Source: Mesorhizobium sp. WSM3626 (lineage in GTDB: Bacteria > Pseudomonadota > Alphaproteobacteria > Rhizobiales > Rhizobiaceae). From it: a stretch of DNA of 64,000 nt. Shown piece after piece: positions 7,248-15,660 of this stretch. Location: assembly GCF_000513935.1 (NCBI RefSeq), contig NZ_AZUY01000001.1, positions 68,552-132,551 of the forward strand, read 5' to 3'. The notes beneath the pieces are model-generated. The model made no database searches. It was given only the letters and a program-made list of their open reading frames with translations, and was not told the DNA's origin. The position numbers and the translations under genes were made by a program. Numbering within the stretch: position 1 is the first letter of the stretch; each line of letters begins with the position of its first letter.

Positions 7248-8011
7248 GCCGGCTCGAATTGCGGCATATGCGCAAGGCCTTTGGCGGGCTCGAAGTGCTC
7301 GCCGACATTTCACTGCGCGTGGATGCCGGCGAATTCGTCTCGATCCTTGGGCCTTCGGGTGCCGGCAAGTCGACGCTGTTCCAGCTTTTGACCGGCGCCG
7401 AGCATGGCGAGGGTGAGATGTTCTTCGACGGCGCGCCGCTCGATGATCACGGCAGGCATTTCGCCTTCATGCCGCAGCGCGACGCGCTGATGCCGTGGCG
7501 GCGCATCCTCGACAACACGACGCTGGGGCTCGAGGTGCAAGGCGTCGGCCGCAAGGAGGCGCGGACGCGGGTCGCGCCGCTGTTTGCCGAGTTCGGGCTC
7601 GCCGGCTTCGAGCGGCATTTTCCAGCGCAGCTTTCGGGCGGCATGCGCCAGCGCGCGGCGCTGCTGCGCACTGTCGTGCAGGAACGCGACATGTTGCTGC
7701 TCGACGAGCCGTTCGGCGCGCTCGATGCACTGACCCGGGCGGCCATGCAGCGCTGGCTCGAACAGATGTGGCGGCATCATCGCTGGACGGCGATGCTGAT
7801 CACCCATGATGTGCGCGAAGCCGTGTTCCTGTCCGACCGCATCTATGTGCTGTCGGCGCGGCCGGCCCATGTCGTGCGCGAAATCAAGGTGCCACTGCCG
7901 CGCCCGCGTGATCCGACCAGCACCGCCACACGGCAGGCCGGGGCACTCGAGGCCGAAATCCTCGATATTTTGCTCAACCTCCAGCCATCCAAAGGACATG
8001 ACCATGACTGA
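7244..8011 (+). CDS. thiZ: ABC transporter ATPase, ThiZ-type
   Basis: 255 residues. Walker A GPSGAGKST (about residues 37-45), Q-loop FMPQRDALMPWR, signature LSGGMRQRAALLR, Walker B MLLLDEPFGALDA and the H-loop THDVREA are all intact. This is the SsuB/TauB/ThiZ subclass, which pairs with the upstream permease. Start at ATG 7244 overlaps the permease stop. Its own stop overlaps the downstream binding-protein start region by 8 bases. Confidence 0.85.
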   Translation: MSRLELRHMRKAFGGLEVLADISLRVDAGEFVSILGPSGAGKSTLFQLLTGAEHGEGEMFFDGAPLDDHGRHFAFMPQRDALMPWRRILDNTTLGLEVQGVGRKEARTRVAPLFAEFGLAGFERHFPAQLSGGMRQRAALLRTVVQERDMLLLDEPFGALDALTRAAMQRWLEQMWRHHRWTAMLITHDVREAVFLSDRIYVLSARPAHVVREIKVPLPRPRDPTSTATRQAGALEAEILDILLNLQPSKGHDHD

Positions 8012-9020
8012 CTTGACGCGCAGGCAAGCCCTGCTGCTTACCCTTGCCGGCAGCGTACCGCTGATCACCGGATCGAGCCGCTCCTTCGCGGCAACGCGGA
8101 AGGTTACCGTCGCGCTCGACTGGACGGTCAACACCAACCACATCGGGCTGTTCGTCGCCCGCGACAAGGGCTTTTATCGCGAGGCCGGCCTCGAGGTCGA
8201 CATCCTGCCCTATAGCGATACCGGTGCCGGCACGCTTGTCGCCAACCGCGTCGCCGATTTCGGCATCAACGGCACCATCAGCCTGTTCACCCAGAGGACC
8301 GCTGGGGCCGACTTGAAGGGTGTCTATGCCGTCGTGCGGTCCGAGACAGGCCGGCTGGTGTTCAATGCGGCGCGCAGCGAGATCAAAAGTCCGAAGGATC
8401 TGGATGGCCTGACCTATGGCGGCTTCGGCAGTGCCTGGGAGAACGCACTGATTTCAACCATCATCCGGCATGATGGCGGCAAGGGCGATTTCGAGACGGT
8501 GACGCTCGGCACTTCCGCCTACGAGGCGCTGGCCAACGGCTCGGTCGACTTCACGCTCGAAGTGTCGACCTGGGAGGGCGTCGAAGCCGAACTCAAGGGC
8601 GTCAAGCAGCGCAGCTTCGTCTACGCCGACTATGGCGTCCCCGACGAGCACACGACGCTTATCTCTTCGAGCGAAGCCTATCTCCAGGCAAATCCCGACC
8701 TGGCGTCATCCTTCATCCAGGCAACGCGGCGCGGCTATCAGTTCGCGGTCGATCATCCGGAGGAGGCCGCCACGCTGCTGATCGCCGCCAACAAGGATGC
8801 CCTGAGCAATCCGGCGCTGATCCACGCCTCGATGAAGACACTGATCGAGGGGCACTATCTGCGCGGGCAAGACGGCACCATCGGCATCATGGATCCGGCC
8901 AAGATGGAAGCGATCGGCTCCTATCTCCTTGCTGCCGGCATCCTGCACGACGCCGATGGCAAGATCGTCGCGCAACGGCCCGATTTTGCGAAATATTTCA
9001 GCAATGTGTACCTCAGATAG
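8004..9020 (+). CDS. thiY: ABC substrate-binding protein, ThiY/NMT1-like
   Basis: 338 residues with a twin-arginine-like leader (TRRQALLLTLAGS ... SFA-ATRK), so likely exported. The mature part has the NMT1/THI5-like type II periplasmic fold: VTVALDWTVNTNHIGLFVAR at its start, then DTGAGTLVANRVADFGIN. Proteins of this family bind pyrimidine precursors of thiamine. ATG 8004 is preferred over ATG 7998 because AAAGGA at 7991-7996 gives normal spacing only to the later one. Last gene of the riboswitch-controlled operon. Confidence 0.85.
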   Translation: MTDLTRRQALLLTLAGSVPLITGSSRSFAATRKVTVALDWTVNTNHIGLFVARDKGFYREAGLEVDILPYSDTGAGTLVANRVADFGINGTISLFTQRTAGADLKGVYAVVRSETGRLVFNAARSEIKSPKDLDGLTYGGFGSAWENALISTIIRHDGGKGDFETVTLGTSAYEALANGSVDFTLEVSTWEGVEAELKGVKQRSFVYADYGVPDEHTTLISSSEAYLQANPDLASSFIQATRRGYQFAVDHPEEAATLLIAANKDALSNPALIHASMKTLIEGHYLRGQDGTIGIMDPAKMEAIGSYLLAAGILHDADGKIVAQRPDFAKYFSNVYLR

Positions 9021-9204
9021 GCATCAATGCGGAAACCGCGAAAGGATCGTCCGATGCTGGACGCCGGGATGTTGCCAAGGTTGCGGCCCCGACAAACCCC
9101 GGGGTGCCGCCCTCACCTTCGATCCGGTTTGATGCCGATCTGATCTTCTCGGTTAACGGCCCGGCAATGGTTGCGTGCGAGGGTCGCCCCGAGGGATCAT
9201 CGGG

Positions 9205-9900
9205 ATGCTTGCCTTGCTCATGTTAAAAAGCGACACACTTTCGCCTGCAGCAGATAACCGGTTTTTGTCCGCGGCCCGCAAGCGCGAGATTCTGCTCGAC
9301 CTGCGCGAAGGTTTTTTTCGTGTCTGCGCCTTGGTGTGCGCGGGGCTGTTCGTCTATCGCGGCGTCTATCAGCTTATCGAGGATCCGACCCGGCTCAATG
9401 CCGCGCTGGTGGCGATTTCCGAGATACTCACCTTCACCTGGCTGCTTCTGTCGCGGCGTCCGGTGACGCGTGACTGGAATCCGCTGACGGTCATCGTTTC
9501 GGTGTCAGCCAGTTTTGGCGTTGCGTTGATCACCCTCCAACCAGGCATTGCACTCATCCCCCTTTATGTCGCCGCGCCGTTGCAGTTCATCGCACTGTTG
9601 TTCGTTATCTGGGGCAAGATCTCGCTGGGGCGCTCTTTTGCGATCCTGCCCGCCAATCGCGGTGTGATGACGGGCGGTGCCTATCGGCTGGTGCGGCATC
9701 CTATCTATGCCGGTTACCTCGCCGGCCATGTGCTCTACCTCCTGTCGGCCTTTTCCTTCCACAATCTCGCGGTCTATGCGGTAATTACCTATCTCCAGCT
9801 TTACCGCATCTTGCGCGAGGAGGCCTTGTTGGCCACCGTGGCGGAGTATCGCGCCTACATGGAACGCGTGCACTACAGGCTGTTCTATCGGCTATTCTGA
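9205..9900 (+). CDS. isoprenylcysteine carboxyl methyltransferase-like membrane protein
   Basis: 231 residues with five or six hydrophobic helices. The C-terminal half carries the PEMT/ICMT hallmark: MTGGAYRLVRHPIYAGYL, then after the last helices EEALLATVAEYRAYMERV. The RHPxY and E-E motifs bind S-adenosylmethionine in this superfamily. The acceptor in bacteria is usually unknown (lipid or small molecule). GAGGGA lies just before ATG 9205; a GTG at 9175 is a longer alternative. Stands alone. Confidence 0.75.
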   Translation: MLALLMLKSDTLSPAADNRFLSAARKREILLDLREGFFRVCALVCAGLFVYRGVYQLIEDPTRLNAALVAISEILTFTWLLLSRRPVTRDWNPLTVIVSVSASFGVALITLQPGIALIPLYVAAPLQFIALLFVIWGKISLGRSFAILPANRGVMTGGAYRLVRHPIYAGYLAGHVLYLLSAFSFHNLAVYAVITYLQLYRILREEALLATVAEYRAYMERVHYRLFYRLF

Positions 9901-10020
9901 GAGCAAGATCGCCAAGGCACTGTTGGCGGACCCATTTTTGGGCTGTTCAGGGGCGGGTCGCCTCAACATCGCCCAGTGAATCAAAGACTCCCGGCAAAAG
10001 CCAGGGTTGTCAGCAGTCCG

Positions 10021-10044
10021 AGCCCGCCGTCCAGGCGGGCTTTT
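10021..10044 (+). terminator. Rho-independent terminator
   Basis: AGCCCGCC-GTCCA-GGCGGGCT followed by TTT. It lies 120 bases after the methyltransferase gene; no other gene fits between. Confidence 0.8.
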
Positions 10045-10185
10045 CTGCGTTTCGGGGCTGAATGTTCCGCAGCTGCAATGGTCCGGCGGAACGCCAGCCC
10101 CCCTAAAACGTTCATACCTTGCAACATCCGAAATGGCGCGATGTTGAAACAGCGCGAAAGCGCGCATTCAGGAGCAGGGAAGGCC

Positions 10186-10350
10186 ATGGGTCTAGGAACG
10201 ATACTGATCATTATTCTAATCCTCGCGCTGCTCGGCGGCTTCAGCGGTCTCGGCGGTGGCCCGTTCTACGGAACCGGTTATTATGGTGGTGGCGGTCTCG
10301 GACTTGTGTTGCTCATCGTCATCATCCTTGTCGTTCTGGGACGCATTTAG
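10186..10350 (+). CDS. DUF3309-family small membrane peptide
   Basis: 54 residues: a hydrophobic helix, a Gly/Tyr-rich turn (GGGPFYGTGYYGGGG) and a second hydrophobic helix ending in GRI. This is the layout of DUF3309 peptides, widespread in Rhizobiales and of unknown function. The start is supported by CAGGAGCAGGGAAGG just upstream. Confidence 0.8.
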   Translation: MGLGTILIIILILALLGGFSGLGGGPFYGTGYYGGGGLGLVLLIVIILVVLGRI

Positions 10351-10569
10351 CAGTTCGATCACGGCGGCAATCGCAATCGCGTGACCACGCTCACGTCGCC
10401 GGGCACCGGATTGTGATGCAAGCAAGCCGGCTTGTGATCCGGCATTCTGCGGGCCTCGCGTATGGTGATTGCGGTCCACACCCCCGTGGAAACAAGAGGA
10501 GAAGGTCCCACCCTTTCATCCTCCTCCAAGGCTCGCCCCGGCGTCCCCGGAGCGGGCTTTCCTTTTTCA

Positions 10570-10740
10570 TCAAGGCGATTGCCTCGAAGTGCTGGCTCGC
10601 CGCAGGGTGACGCTGGGCCACCTGCGGTGAAGCGTCCGTCCGAGCCGATCGCTGACAGAGTTCACATAGCTGCGCGTGCCCTCGACGAGCCGCTCGGCGC
10701 GCTCGACAAGGCCTTGCGCTTCCATGCAGTCGGCTGTCAT
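10570..10740 (-). CDS. possible small hypothetical protein
   Basis: 56-residue frame beginning MTADCMEAQGLVERAE and ending in a basic tail (RRASTSRQSP). It is amphipathic and charged rather than random low-complexity, which is why it is listed. No strong ribosome site and no family recognised. It may equally be the remnant of a decayed gene. Confidence 0.25.
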   Translation of the reverse strand: MTADCMEAQGLVERAERLVEGTRSYVNSVSDRLGRTLHRRWPSVTLRRASTSRQSP

Positions 10741-10796
10741 CGCCGGTTTCACAGATGTTCCACGTTGCAAAAAGTGTAGTAAGGCTGAAGCTGCCA

Positions 10797-10856
10797 ATCT
10801 CCCCCCTCGTGGGGGAGATGCCCGGCAGGGCAGAGGGGGGCGCTGTCCCGCCATAA
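10797..10856. repeat. RIME-like intergenic palindromic repeat, copy 1
   Basis: Hairpin ATCTCCCCC-CTCGT-GGGGGAGAT (10797-10819), then GCCC-GGCA-GGGC and AGAGGGGGGCGCTGTCCCGCC. The second half matches the repeat in the coxD-coxE gap (47187-47245: AGAGGGGGGCACTGTCCCGCC), so both belong to one dispersed family. Confidence 0.75.
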
Positions 10857-10882
10857 GGTTGGGTAGAGTCCGGAGCACACCG

Positions 10883-12133
10883 ATGACTTTGGAACTGAGT
10901 GCGCTGGACAAATCCATGCTCGGCAGTGAGCAAGGCCCTTCGGTCGCCGCCGCCATGAAGATCCTGATCGCCTTTTCCAAAGCCGTCGGCGCCGGCAGCC
11001 TGCTCGACATCACCGGTGCCCATATCGATGGCTGCCTCTACCACGGCAAGGCAGGACTCGATTTCGTCGAACGGCTGGTCGAGCGCGGCGGCCGTGTGCG
11101 TGTCCCGACGACGCTGAATGTCGGCTCGTTCGACCTTATCCATCCCGGCATGGTGAAGATGCCCGTCGCGGAAGAAGTGCCGGCGCGGCGGTTGATGAAG
11201 GCGCATCTGGAGCTTGGCTGCCAGGCGACCTTCACCTGCGCGCCTTATCAGACCCGCTTCCGGCCTGAATTCGGCCAGCAGATCGCCTGGGGGGAATCCA
11301 ACGCCATTGTCTTCGCCAATTCGGTGATCGGCGCGCGCACCAATCGCTATGGCGATTTCATCGATCTGTGCTGCGCCATGACCGGGCGCGCACCGGCCTG
11401 GGGTCTGCATCTGAGCGAAAACCGGCGCGGCCGTATCCTGTTCGAACTCGACATCGCCGGTTCAGAGCCGAGCGACAGTCTGTTTGTCGGCGTCGGACTG
11501 ATTATCGGGCAAGCCTGTGGCGACCGCGTTCCGGTGATCGCGGGCCTGCCGAAACCGCGTGACGAGGATCAGCTGAAAGCGCTTGGTGCCGCGGCGGCAA
11601 CGACAGGCGCGGTGGCGCTGTTCCATGCCGTCGGCATCACACCGGAGGCCGGAACCGTCGACGAGGCCTTTCAAGGCACGGTGCCCGAGGAGATTGTCCA
11701 CATCAACCGTGCCGACATCGACCATGCGTTGTCCAGGCTGTCGATTGTGCCCGATGGCGCGCCGCTCCGTGCCGTGTCGCTGGGCACGCCGCATTTCTCG
11801 CATGACGAATGGACGCGCTTGCTGCCGCTGCTGCGTGCCGTCGCGCCTGACAGGGGCATTCCGATCTATGTCAACACGGGCCGCGCGACGCTGAGCCGGC
11901 TGCGGGAGGAAGGGTCGCTCGACGGCATGGAGGCGTTCGGCCTGATCCCGGTCGCCGACACCTGCACCTACGTCACCTCGATCCTCGAGCGGCTCGACGG
12001 CGTGGTGATGACCAATTCCGGCAAATGGGCGCATTACGCACCGGGCAATATCGGTGTGACCGTCGCCTTCGCCGATATGAAGGACTGCATCCAGTCCGCC
12101 GCGGCCGGCCATGTCGTGCGGGGTGCGTCATGA
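10883..12133 (+). CDS. aconitase X catalytic (large) subunit
   Basis: 416 residues of the DUF521/AcnX fold. Recognisable segments are LSALDKSMLGSEQG, ITGAHIDGCLYHG, CQATFTCAPYQT, WGESNAIVFANSVIGARTNR and the C-terminal VMTNSGKWAHYAPG. The invariant Cys, Ser and Asn clusters that hold the Fe-S or metal site appear intact. Known two-gene AcnX enzymes dehydrate cis-3-hydroxy-L-proline; archaeal relatives act on phosphomevalonate. The proline role is likely here, but no proline racemase or reductase gene lies nearby. Translationally coupled to the small subunit (ATGA). Confidence 0.85.
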   Translation: MTLELSALDKSMLGSEQGPSVAAAMKILIAFSKAVGAGSLLDITGAHIDGCLYHGKAGLDFVERLVERGGRVRVPTTLNVGSFDLIHPGMVKMPVAEEVPARRLMKAHLELGCQATFTCAPYQTRFRPEFGQQIAWGESNAIVFANSVIGARTNRYGDFIDLCCAMTGRAPAWGLHLSENRRGRILFELDIAGSEPSDSLFVGVGLIIGQACGDRVPVIAGLPKPRDEDQLKALGAAAATTGAVALFHAVGITPEAGTVDEAFQGTVPEEIVHINRADIDHALSRLSIVPDGAPLRAVSLGTPHFSHDEWTRLLPLLRAVAPDRGIPIYVNTGRATLSRLREEGSLDGMEAFGLIPVADTCTYVTSILERLDGVVMTNSGKWAHYAPGNIGVTVAFADMKDCIQSAAAGHVVRGAS

Positions 12134-12570
12134 CGCAGCCGATTGAAGTGAAGGTCGTTGAAAGAGCCGGGACATTCCAGCTGACCGGCGCCGCCGAAGG
12201 GGAGGCTTTGGTGTTTTCGCAGCCGCTCAGCTTCTGGGGCGGCATCGATGCCGAGACAGGTGAAATCATCGATCATTCGCATCCGGGTCTTGGCAACAAC
12301 GTCGCCGGCAGGATCCTCGTCATGCCGAGCGGGCGCGGCTCGTCGTCGTCATCCTCAGTCTTGGCCGAAGCGATCCGTCGAGGCACGGCGCCCGCCGGCA
12401 TTCTCTTGGAGCGGCCGGACTCGATCCTTGCCGTTGGCGCTATCGTCGCCGAGTTTCTCTACGGGATCAGCATGCCGCTGGTCGTGTGCGACATAGCCGG
12501 TATTGGTTCCGGCGAACGCATTGCGGTTGGTGTTCGCGAGGACGGTGGGGCGAGCGTGCGCAAGATCTGA
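12130..12570 (+). CDS. aconitase X swivelling (small) subunit
   Basis: 146 residues of the DUF126 swivel domain. Features include ALVFSQPLSFWGGIDAETGE, IIDHSHPGLGNNVAGRIL, then the serine-rich PSGRGSSSSSSVLAEAIRRG motif that closes the active site. It is the partner of the upstream subunit; together they make a type II AcnX heterodimer. The ATG overlaps the large-subunit stop. Convergent with the LacI gene downstream (8-base gap). Confidence 0.85.
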   Translation: MTQPIEVKVVERAGTFQLTGAAEGEALVFSQPLSFWGGIDAETGEIIDHSHPGLGNNVAGRILVMPSGRGSSSSSSVLAEAIRRGTAPAGILLERPDSILAVGAIVAEFLYGISMPLVVCDIAGIGSGERIAVGVREDGGASVRKI

Positions 12571-12578
12571 GACTTGCC

Positions 12579-13607
12579 TCAAATCTCCGGGATGTTCTCC
12601 TTGAAGATCACCTGCAGCCTCGGCTGGTGCAGTTCATAGGGTAGGCCCCTGACCGCATGGGTCAGGATGTTGAGCGCCTCGCGGGCCTCGACGCGCGGAT
12701 TCTGGTCGATGACCGCGTCGAGCGTGCCGTCGAGCAGCAGTTCCTTGGTGCCGTCCGTCGCCTCGTGGCCGAGGAAAACCATTGATTGCGCACGGCCGCG
12801 CTCCTTGAGCGCGCGCGCGATGCCGGTGTTGCCGGCGCCGACATTGTAAATCGCGGCAAGGTCGGGATGCCGTTCCAGAAGGGCCGACGCCTCCGAATAG
12901 GCCTTTTCGCGATCGTCGAGCATTTCGCGCATCTCGACGATCTCGAGATTGGGCGATTCCTCTGTCAATATGTGCCGGAAGCCCATCTCTCGTTCCTCAT
13001 GGCCGCGATAGGAGAGCGAGCCGGCGAACAGCGCCACCTTGCCGGGGTGCCCAGAACCCATGAAACGGTTGAGCAGATAGCCGGCCAGCCGCCCGGCGGC
13101 GCGGTTGTCGATGCCGATATAGGCGACCCTCGGCACATGCAGGATGTCGGAGGCGATCGTCACCACCTTGACGTTGTTGGCCGACAGCGAGCGGATCGCC
13201 TCGCGCACCGTTGGATGGTCGAGCGCGATGACGCCGACGCCTTGCGTCTGGCCCCGCAGATCCTGCAGCAGGCGGGCGAGCCGGTCGGGATTGAAGCCCT
13301 CTATGCTGGCGATATGGACGTCGAGATCGGGGCGCGCCAGGGCCTGCGCCTCGATGTGGCGGTGCAGCATCTTGATGAAGGAATTGGTGCCCGCCGGCAG
13401 CGCGAAGTCGAGCCGGATGATCTCGCCGGGCATAGGTCGCAGCGACGCTCCGTTTGAGCTCTCGGCGATGTAGCCGAGGCGCTGCGCCATTTCGAGCACG
13501 ACCTCGCGCGTGCGAGCCCGCACGCCGGGGCGGTTGTTGAGCACGCGGTCAACGGTGGCGGCGGAGACGCCGGCTTCCCGGGCTATGTCAGTCAGGGTGG
13601 AACGCAC
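12579..13607 (-). CDS. LacI-family transcriptional regulator
   Basis: 342 residues. The N-terminal HTH (LTDIAREAGVSAATVDRVLN, residues 4-23) is followed by the hinge and a periplasmic-binding-like effector domain (RLDFALPAGTNSFI onward). That domain is of the Peripla_BP_4/RbsB type common in rhizobial sugar regulators. It is transcribed away from the large importer/moc-like operon across a 358-bp gap and is its most probable local regulator. A role for AcnX is less likely because the genes converge. Confidence 0.85.
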   Translation of the reverse strand: MRSTLTDIAREAGVSAATVDRVLNNRPGVRARTREVVLEMAQRLGYIAESSNGASLRPMPGEIIRLDFALPAGTNSFIKMLHRHIEAQALARPDLDVHIASIEGFNPDRLARLLQDLRGQTQGVGVIALDHPTVREAIRSLSANNVKVVTIASDILHVPRVAYIGIDNRAAGRLAGYLLNRFMGSGHPGKVALFAGSLSYRGHEEREMGFRHILTEESPNLEIVEMREMLDDREKAYSEASALLERHPDLAAIYNVGAGNTGIARALKERGRAQSMVFLGHEATDGTKELLLDGTLDAVIDQNPRVEAREALNILTHAVRGLPYELHQPRLQVIFKENIPEI

Positions 13608-13965
13608 CGTCTTTCATCTCCTCAATGCATCAAGATCAAGCAATGCCGGCTGCAGGCCTGATGACGTCAGCCGCCTCGTTATCCGCGATTCTGATGGAAA
13701 ATGATGTATCCGGCCTTAGCCGATGCGCAAGCCGTTGGGCTAAAATCGAGTCGCCCGGTACGATCATGCAGGGAAAGGAAACACATTTCCCATCAGATCG
13801 AGGCATCTGGAGAGGTATAGGAATCCCGGTATGGTGCATTTCCCTGCCTCATTGCCATGTTATGAGGTATTTTGATTATTTATGATGTTGACAGTCTTCC
13901 GATAGTGCCGTCAATATCCCTCATAGGCTCGTGGAGGAAACATTGGGCCTGAGGGAGGAATTCCA
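13608..13965. other. 358-bp divergent regulatory gap
   Basis: No gene. Contains a good sigma-70-like promoter at its right end (13888-13916) and AT-rich stretches unusual for this genome (13855-13890). A short inverted repeat GGGAAA-N9-TTTCCC (about 13770-13792) could be an operator for the adjacent LacI protein; that is a guess. Confidence 0.5.
13888..13916 (+). promoter_or_regulatory. sigma-70-type promoter for the importer/moc-like operon
   Basis: TTGACA (13888-13893), 17-base spacer, TCAATA (13911-13916), 50 bases before the binding-protein ATG, which itself has GAGGGAGGAATT upstream. Confidence 0.55.
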
Positions 13966-15579
13966 ATGTCTGATCTGATCCGCATCTCGCGGCGCCGGTT
14001 GCTGGCGTCCGGAGGAAAGGCGGCGGTATTCGTAGCCGCCGCAGGTGTCGCACCGCAATTCATCCGTCCCGGCCGCGCTTATGCTGCCGATGCCCTGGCG
14101 CCCGGCATGATCGGTGGGCCGACCGGCTTCGACGGCGCCGAGCGTTATCAATACGGCCCCGACACGCCTGAGGGTCGCGCCGTCGAGGCCGCCAAGGCGC
14201 TGAAGGGCGCCGGCAAGGCGCCGGCCAAGATCGTGCTTGGCCTGTCGGACGGCTCGATCGGCCAGCTCACCCAGCCTTTCCCTGCCGGCGCGCCGTCGAT
14301 CAAGGAGCTCTGGGAAAAGGAGACCGGCATCCCGATCGAGATCGTCGGCCTGCCGAACGGTCAGGAATTCACCAAGACCATGCAGGACATCTCCACCAAG
14401 GGTGGGGCCTACGATATCTATTCGACCGAGTGGAACCGCCTTGGCGATCTCGCCGAGACCGGCGGTATCGCCAAGCTCGACGATTTCGTCGCCCAGTATA
14501 AACCCGAGTGGGACGATCCCAAGACCGGCTATGTCGACGGCGCCAAAGGCGTGTCGCTGCTCAACAAATATCGCGGCTCGAACTATGGCGTGTCGCTGGA
14601 CGGCGACTTCCAGACCTGGGTCTACCGCACCGATCTGTTCGGCGACGAAGCCGAGAAGAAGGCCTTCAAGGACAAATACGGCTATGATCTGGCGCCGCCG
14701 AAAACCTGGAAGCAGCACGGCGATATCGCTGCCTTCTTCCAGCGCCCGGACAAGGGCCTGTTCGGATCCACCGACCTGCGCAACCAGGGCTGGGGCTACA
14801 CCAACTGGTACCAGCGCTATGTCTCGATGGCCTCGCCCAACCAGTTCCTGTTCGGCGACGACGGCAAGCCGCGGATCAATTCCGAACACGGCATCGCCGC
14901 CACCAACGAATATGTTGAATCGCTTGCCCATCATTCGCCGGACGCGATTTCATGGGGCTGGCCCGAGCAATACGGCAATTTCGCCAAGGGCGGTGCGGCG
15001 ATGACCTGCGCCTTCTCCAACCTGCCGAAATTCCTCGACAATGCCGGCAACAAGGACTCCAAGGTCACCGGCAAGATCGGCTCGATGCTGCCGCCCGGCC
15101 GGGAGATCGACGGCAAGCTGATCAGCCGCTCCGTACTCTGGTTCTCACTGACCGGCATGGTCTCGTCGCAGTCGAAGAACCAGGAGGTCGCCTATCTCCT
15201 GCTGCAATGGCTGGGTTCGGCCCGCATCTATGCCTGGATGAGCGCCAACCCCGGCGGCTATCTCGATCCGTTCCGGCTTTCGGACTTTTCCGATCCGCTG
15301 GTGCGCCAGACCTATCATGCCTACCACATGGACGTTGTGCGCGAGACGGTCGCCCGCACGGTGCCAACCATCAACTATCCCGGCGCCACCGCCTTCCACA
15401 ACGCGCTGGACGAAAACCTCATGGCCTCGCTGACCAAGGCCAAGACGTCGGAGCAGGCGATGGCCGACACGGAAGCCGAGTGGAAGAAGATCGCGCGGCG
15501 CATCGGCGAAGACAAATTGCTCGAAGCCATCAGGACCAACAAGGAGGCTTGGCCGACCGTTCTCGATCCGATCAGCTGA
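13966..15579 (+). CDS. ABC solute-binding protein (family 1-like), TAT-exported
   Basis: 537 residues, longer than usual CUT1 binding proteins (400-450). The leader has a twin-arginine motif (ISRRRLLASG) and an AYA-AD cleavage site near residue 43, so folded export is likely. The mature part has the family 1 fold (IEIVGLPNGQEFTKTMQDIS; YDIYSTEWNRLGDLAETGGI; KTWKQHGDIAAFF). Size and two-ATPase context recall the rhizobial glycerol system GlpSTPQV, but the order differs and no glycerol kinase or GlpD is present. Substrate unknown, probably a polyol or sugar. Start supported by GAGGGAGGAATTCC. Confidence 0.8.
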   Translation: MSDLIRISRRRLLASGGKAAVFVAAAGVAPQFIRPGRAYAADALAPGMIGGPTGFDGAERYQYGPDTPEGRAVEAAKALKGAGKAPAKIVLGLSDGSIGQLTQPFPAGAPSIKELWEKETGIPIEIVGLPNGQEFTKTMQDISTKGGAYDIYSTEWNRLGDLAETGGIAKLDDFVAQYKPEWDDPKTGYVDGAKGVSLLNKYRGSNYGVSLDGDFQTWVYRTDLFGDEAEKKAFKDKYGYDLAPPKTWKQHGDIAAFFQRPDKGLFGSTDLRNQGWGYTNWYQRYVSMASPNQFLFGDDGKPRINSEHGIAATNEYVESLAHHSPDAISWGWPEQYGNFAKGGAAMTCAFSNLPKFLDNAGNKDSKVTGKIGSMLPPGREIDGKLISRSVLWFSLTGMVSSQSKNQEVAYLLLQWLGSARIYAWMSANPGGYLDPFRLSDFSDPLVRQTYHAYHMDVVRETVARTVPTINYPGATAFHNALDENLMASLTKAKTSEQAMADTEAEWKKIARRIGEDKLLEAIRTNKEAWPTVLDPIS

Positions 15580-15580
15580 T

Positions 15581-15632
15581 CCGTCTCCCTGGATCAGAGA
15601 CGGAGGGGAGGGACGAAAGGTTTTCCCCTCCG
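15581..15632 (+). terminator. tandem, mutually exclusive hairpins after binding-protein gene
   Basis: CCGTCTC (15581-15587) pairs with GAGACGG (15597-15603), while CGGAGGGGA (15601-15609) pairs with TCCCCTCCG (15624-15632). The two stems share CGG, so only one can be complete. Typical position for an intra-operon element that stabilises or over-expresses the binding-protein mRNA. Confidence 0.55.
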
Positions 15633-15660
15633 CAACCGACGCCACCAGCAAAGCAGCCAG

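Larger units (their letters stand above)
10351..10882. other. 532-bp gap with hairpins and a repeat
   Basis: No convincing full gene. It holds a terminator-like hairpin (10528-10566, arms AAGGCTCGC/GCGGGCTTT with two GU pairs, followed by a T-rich tail), one possible small minus-strand frame (10570-10740) and a palindromic repeat (10797-10856) just before the aconitase X operon. Confidence 0.6.

Noticed and set aside
13770..13792. GGGAAA-N9-TTTCCC as a firm LacI operator
   Set aside because: LacI-family operators usually have a central CG and tighter spacing; kept only as a possibility in the gap description.
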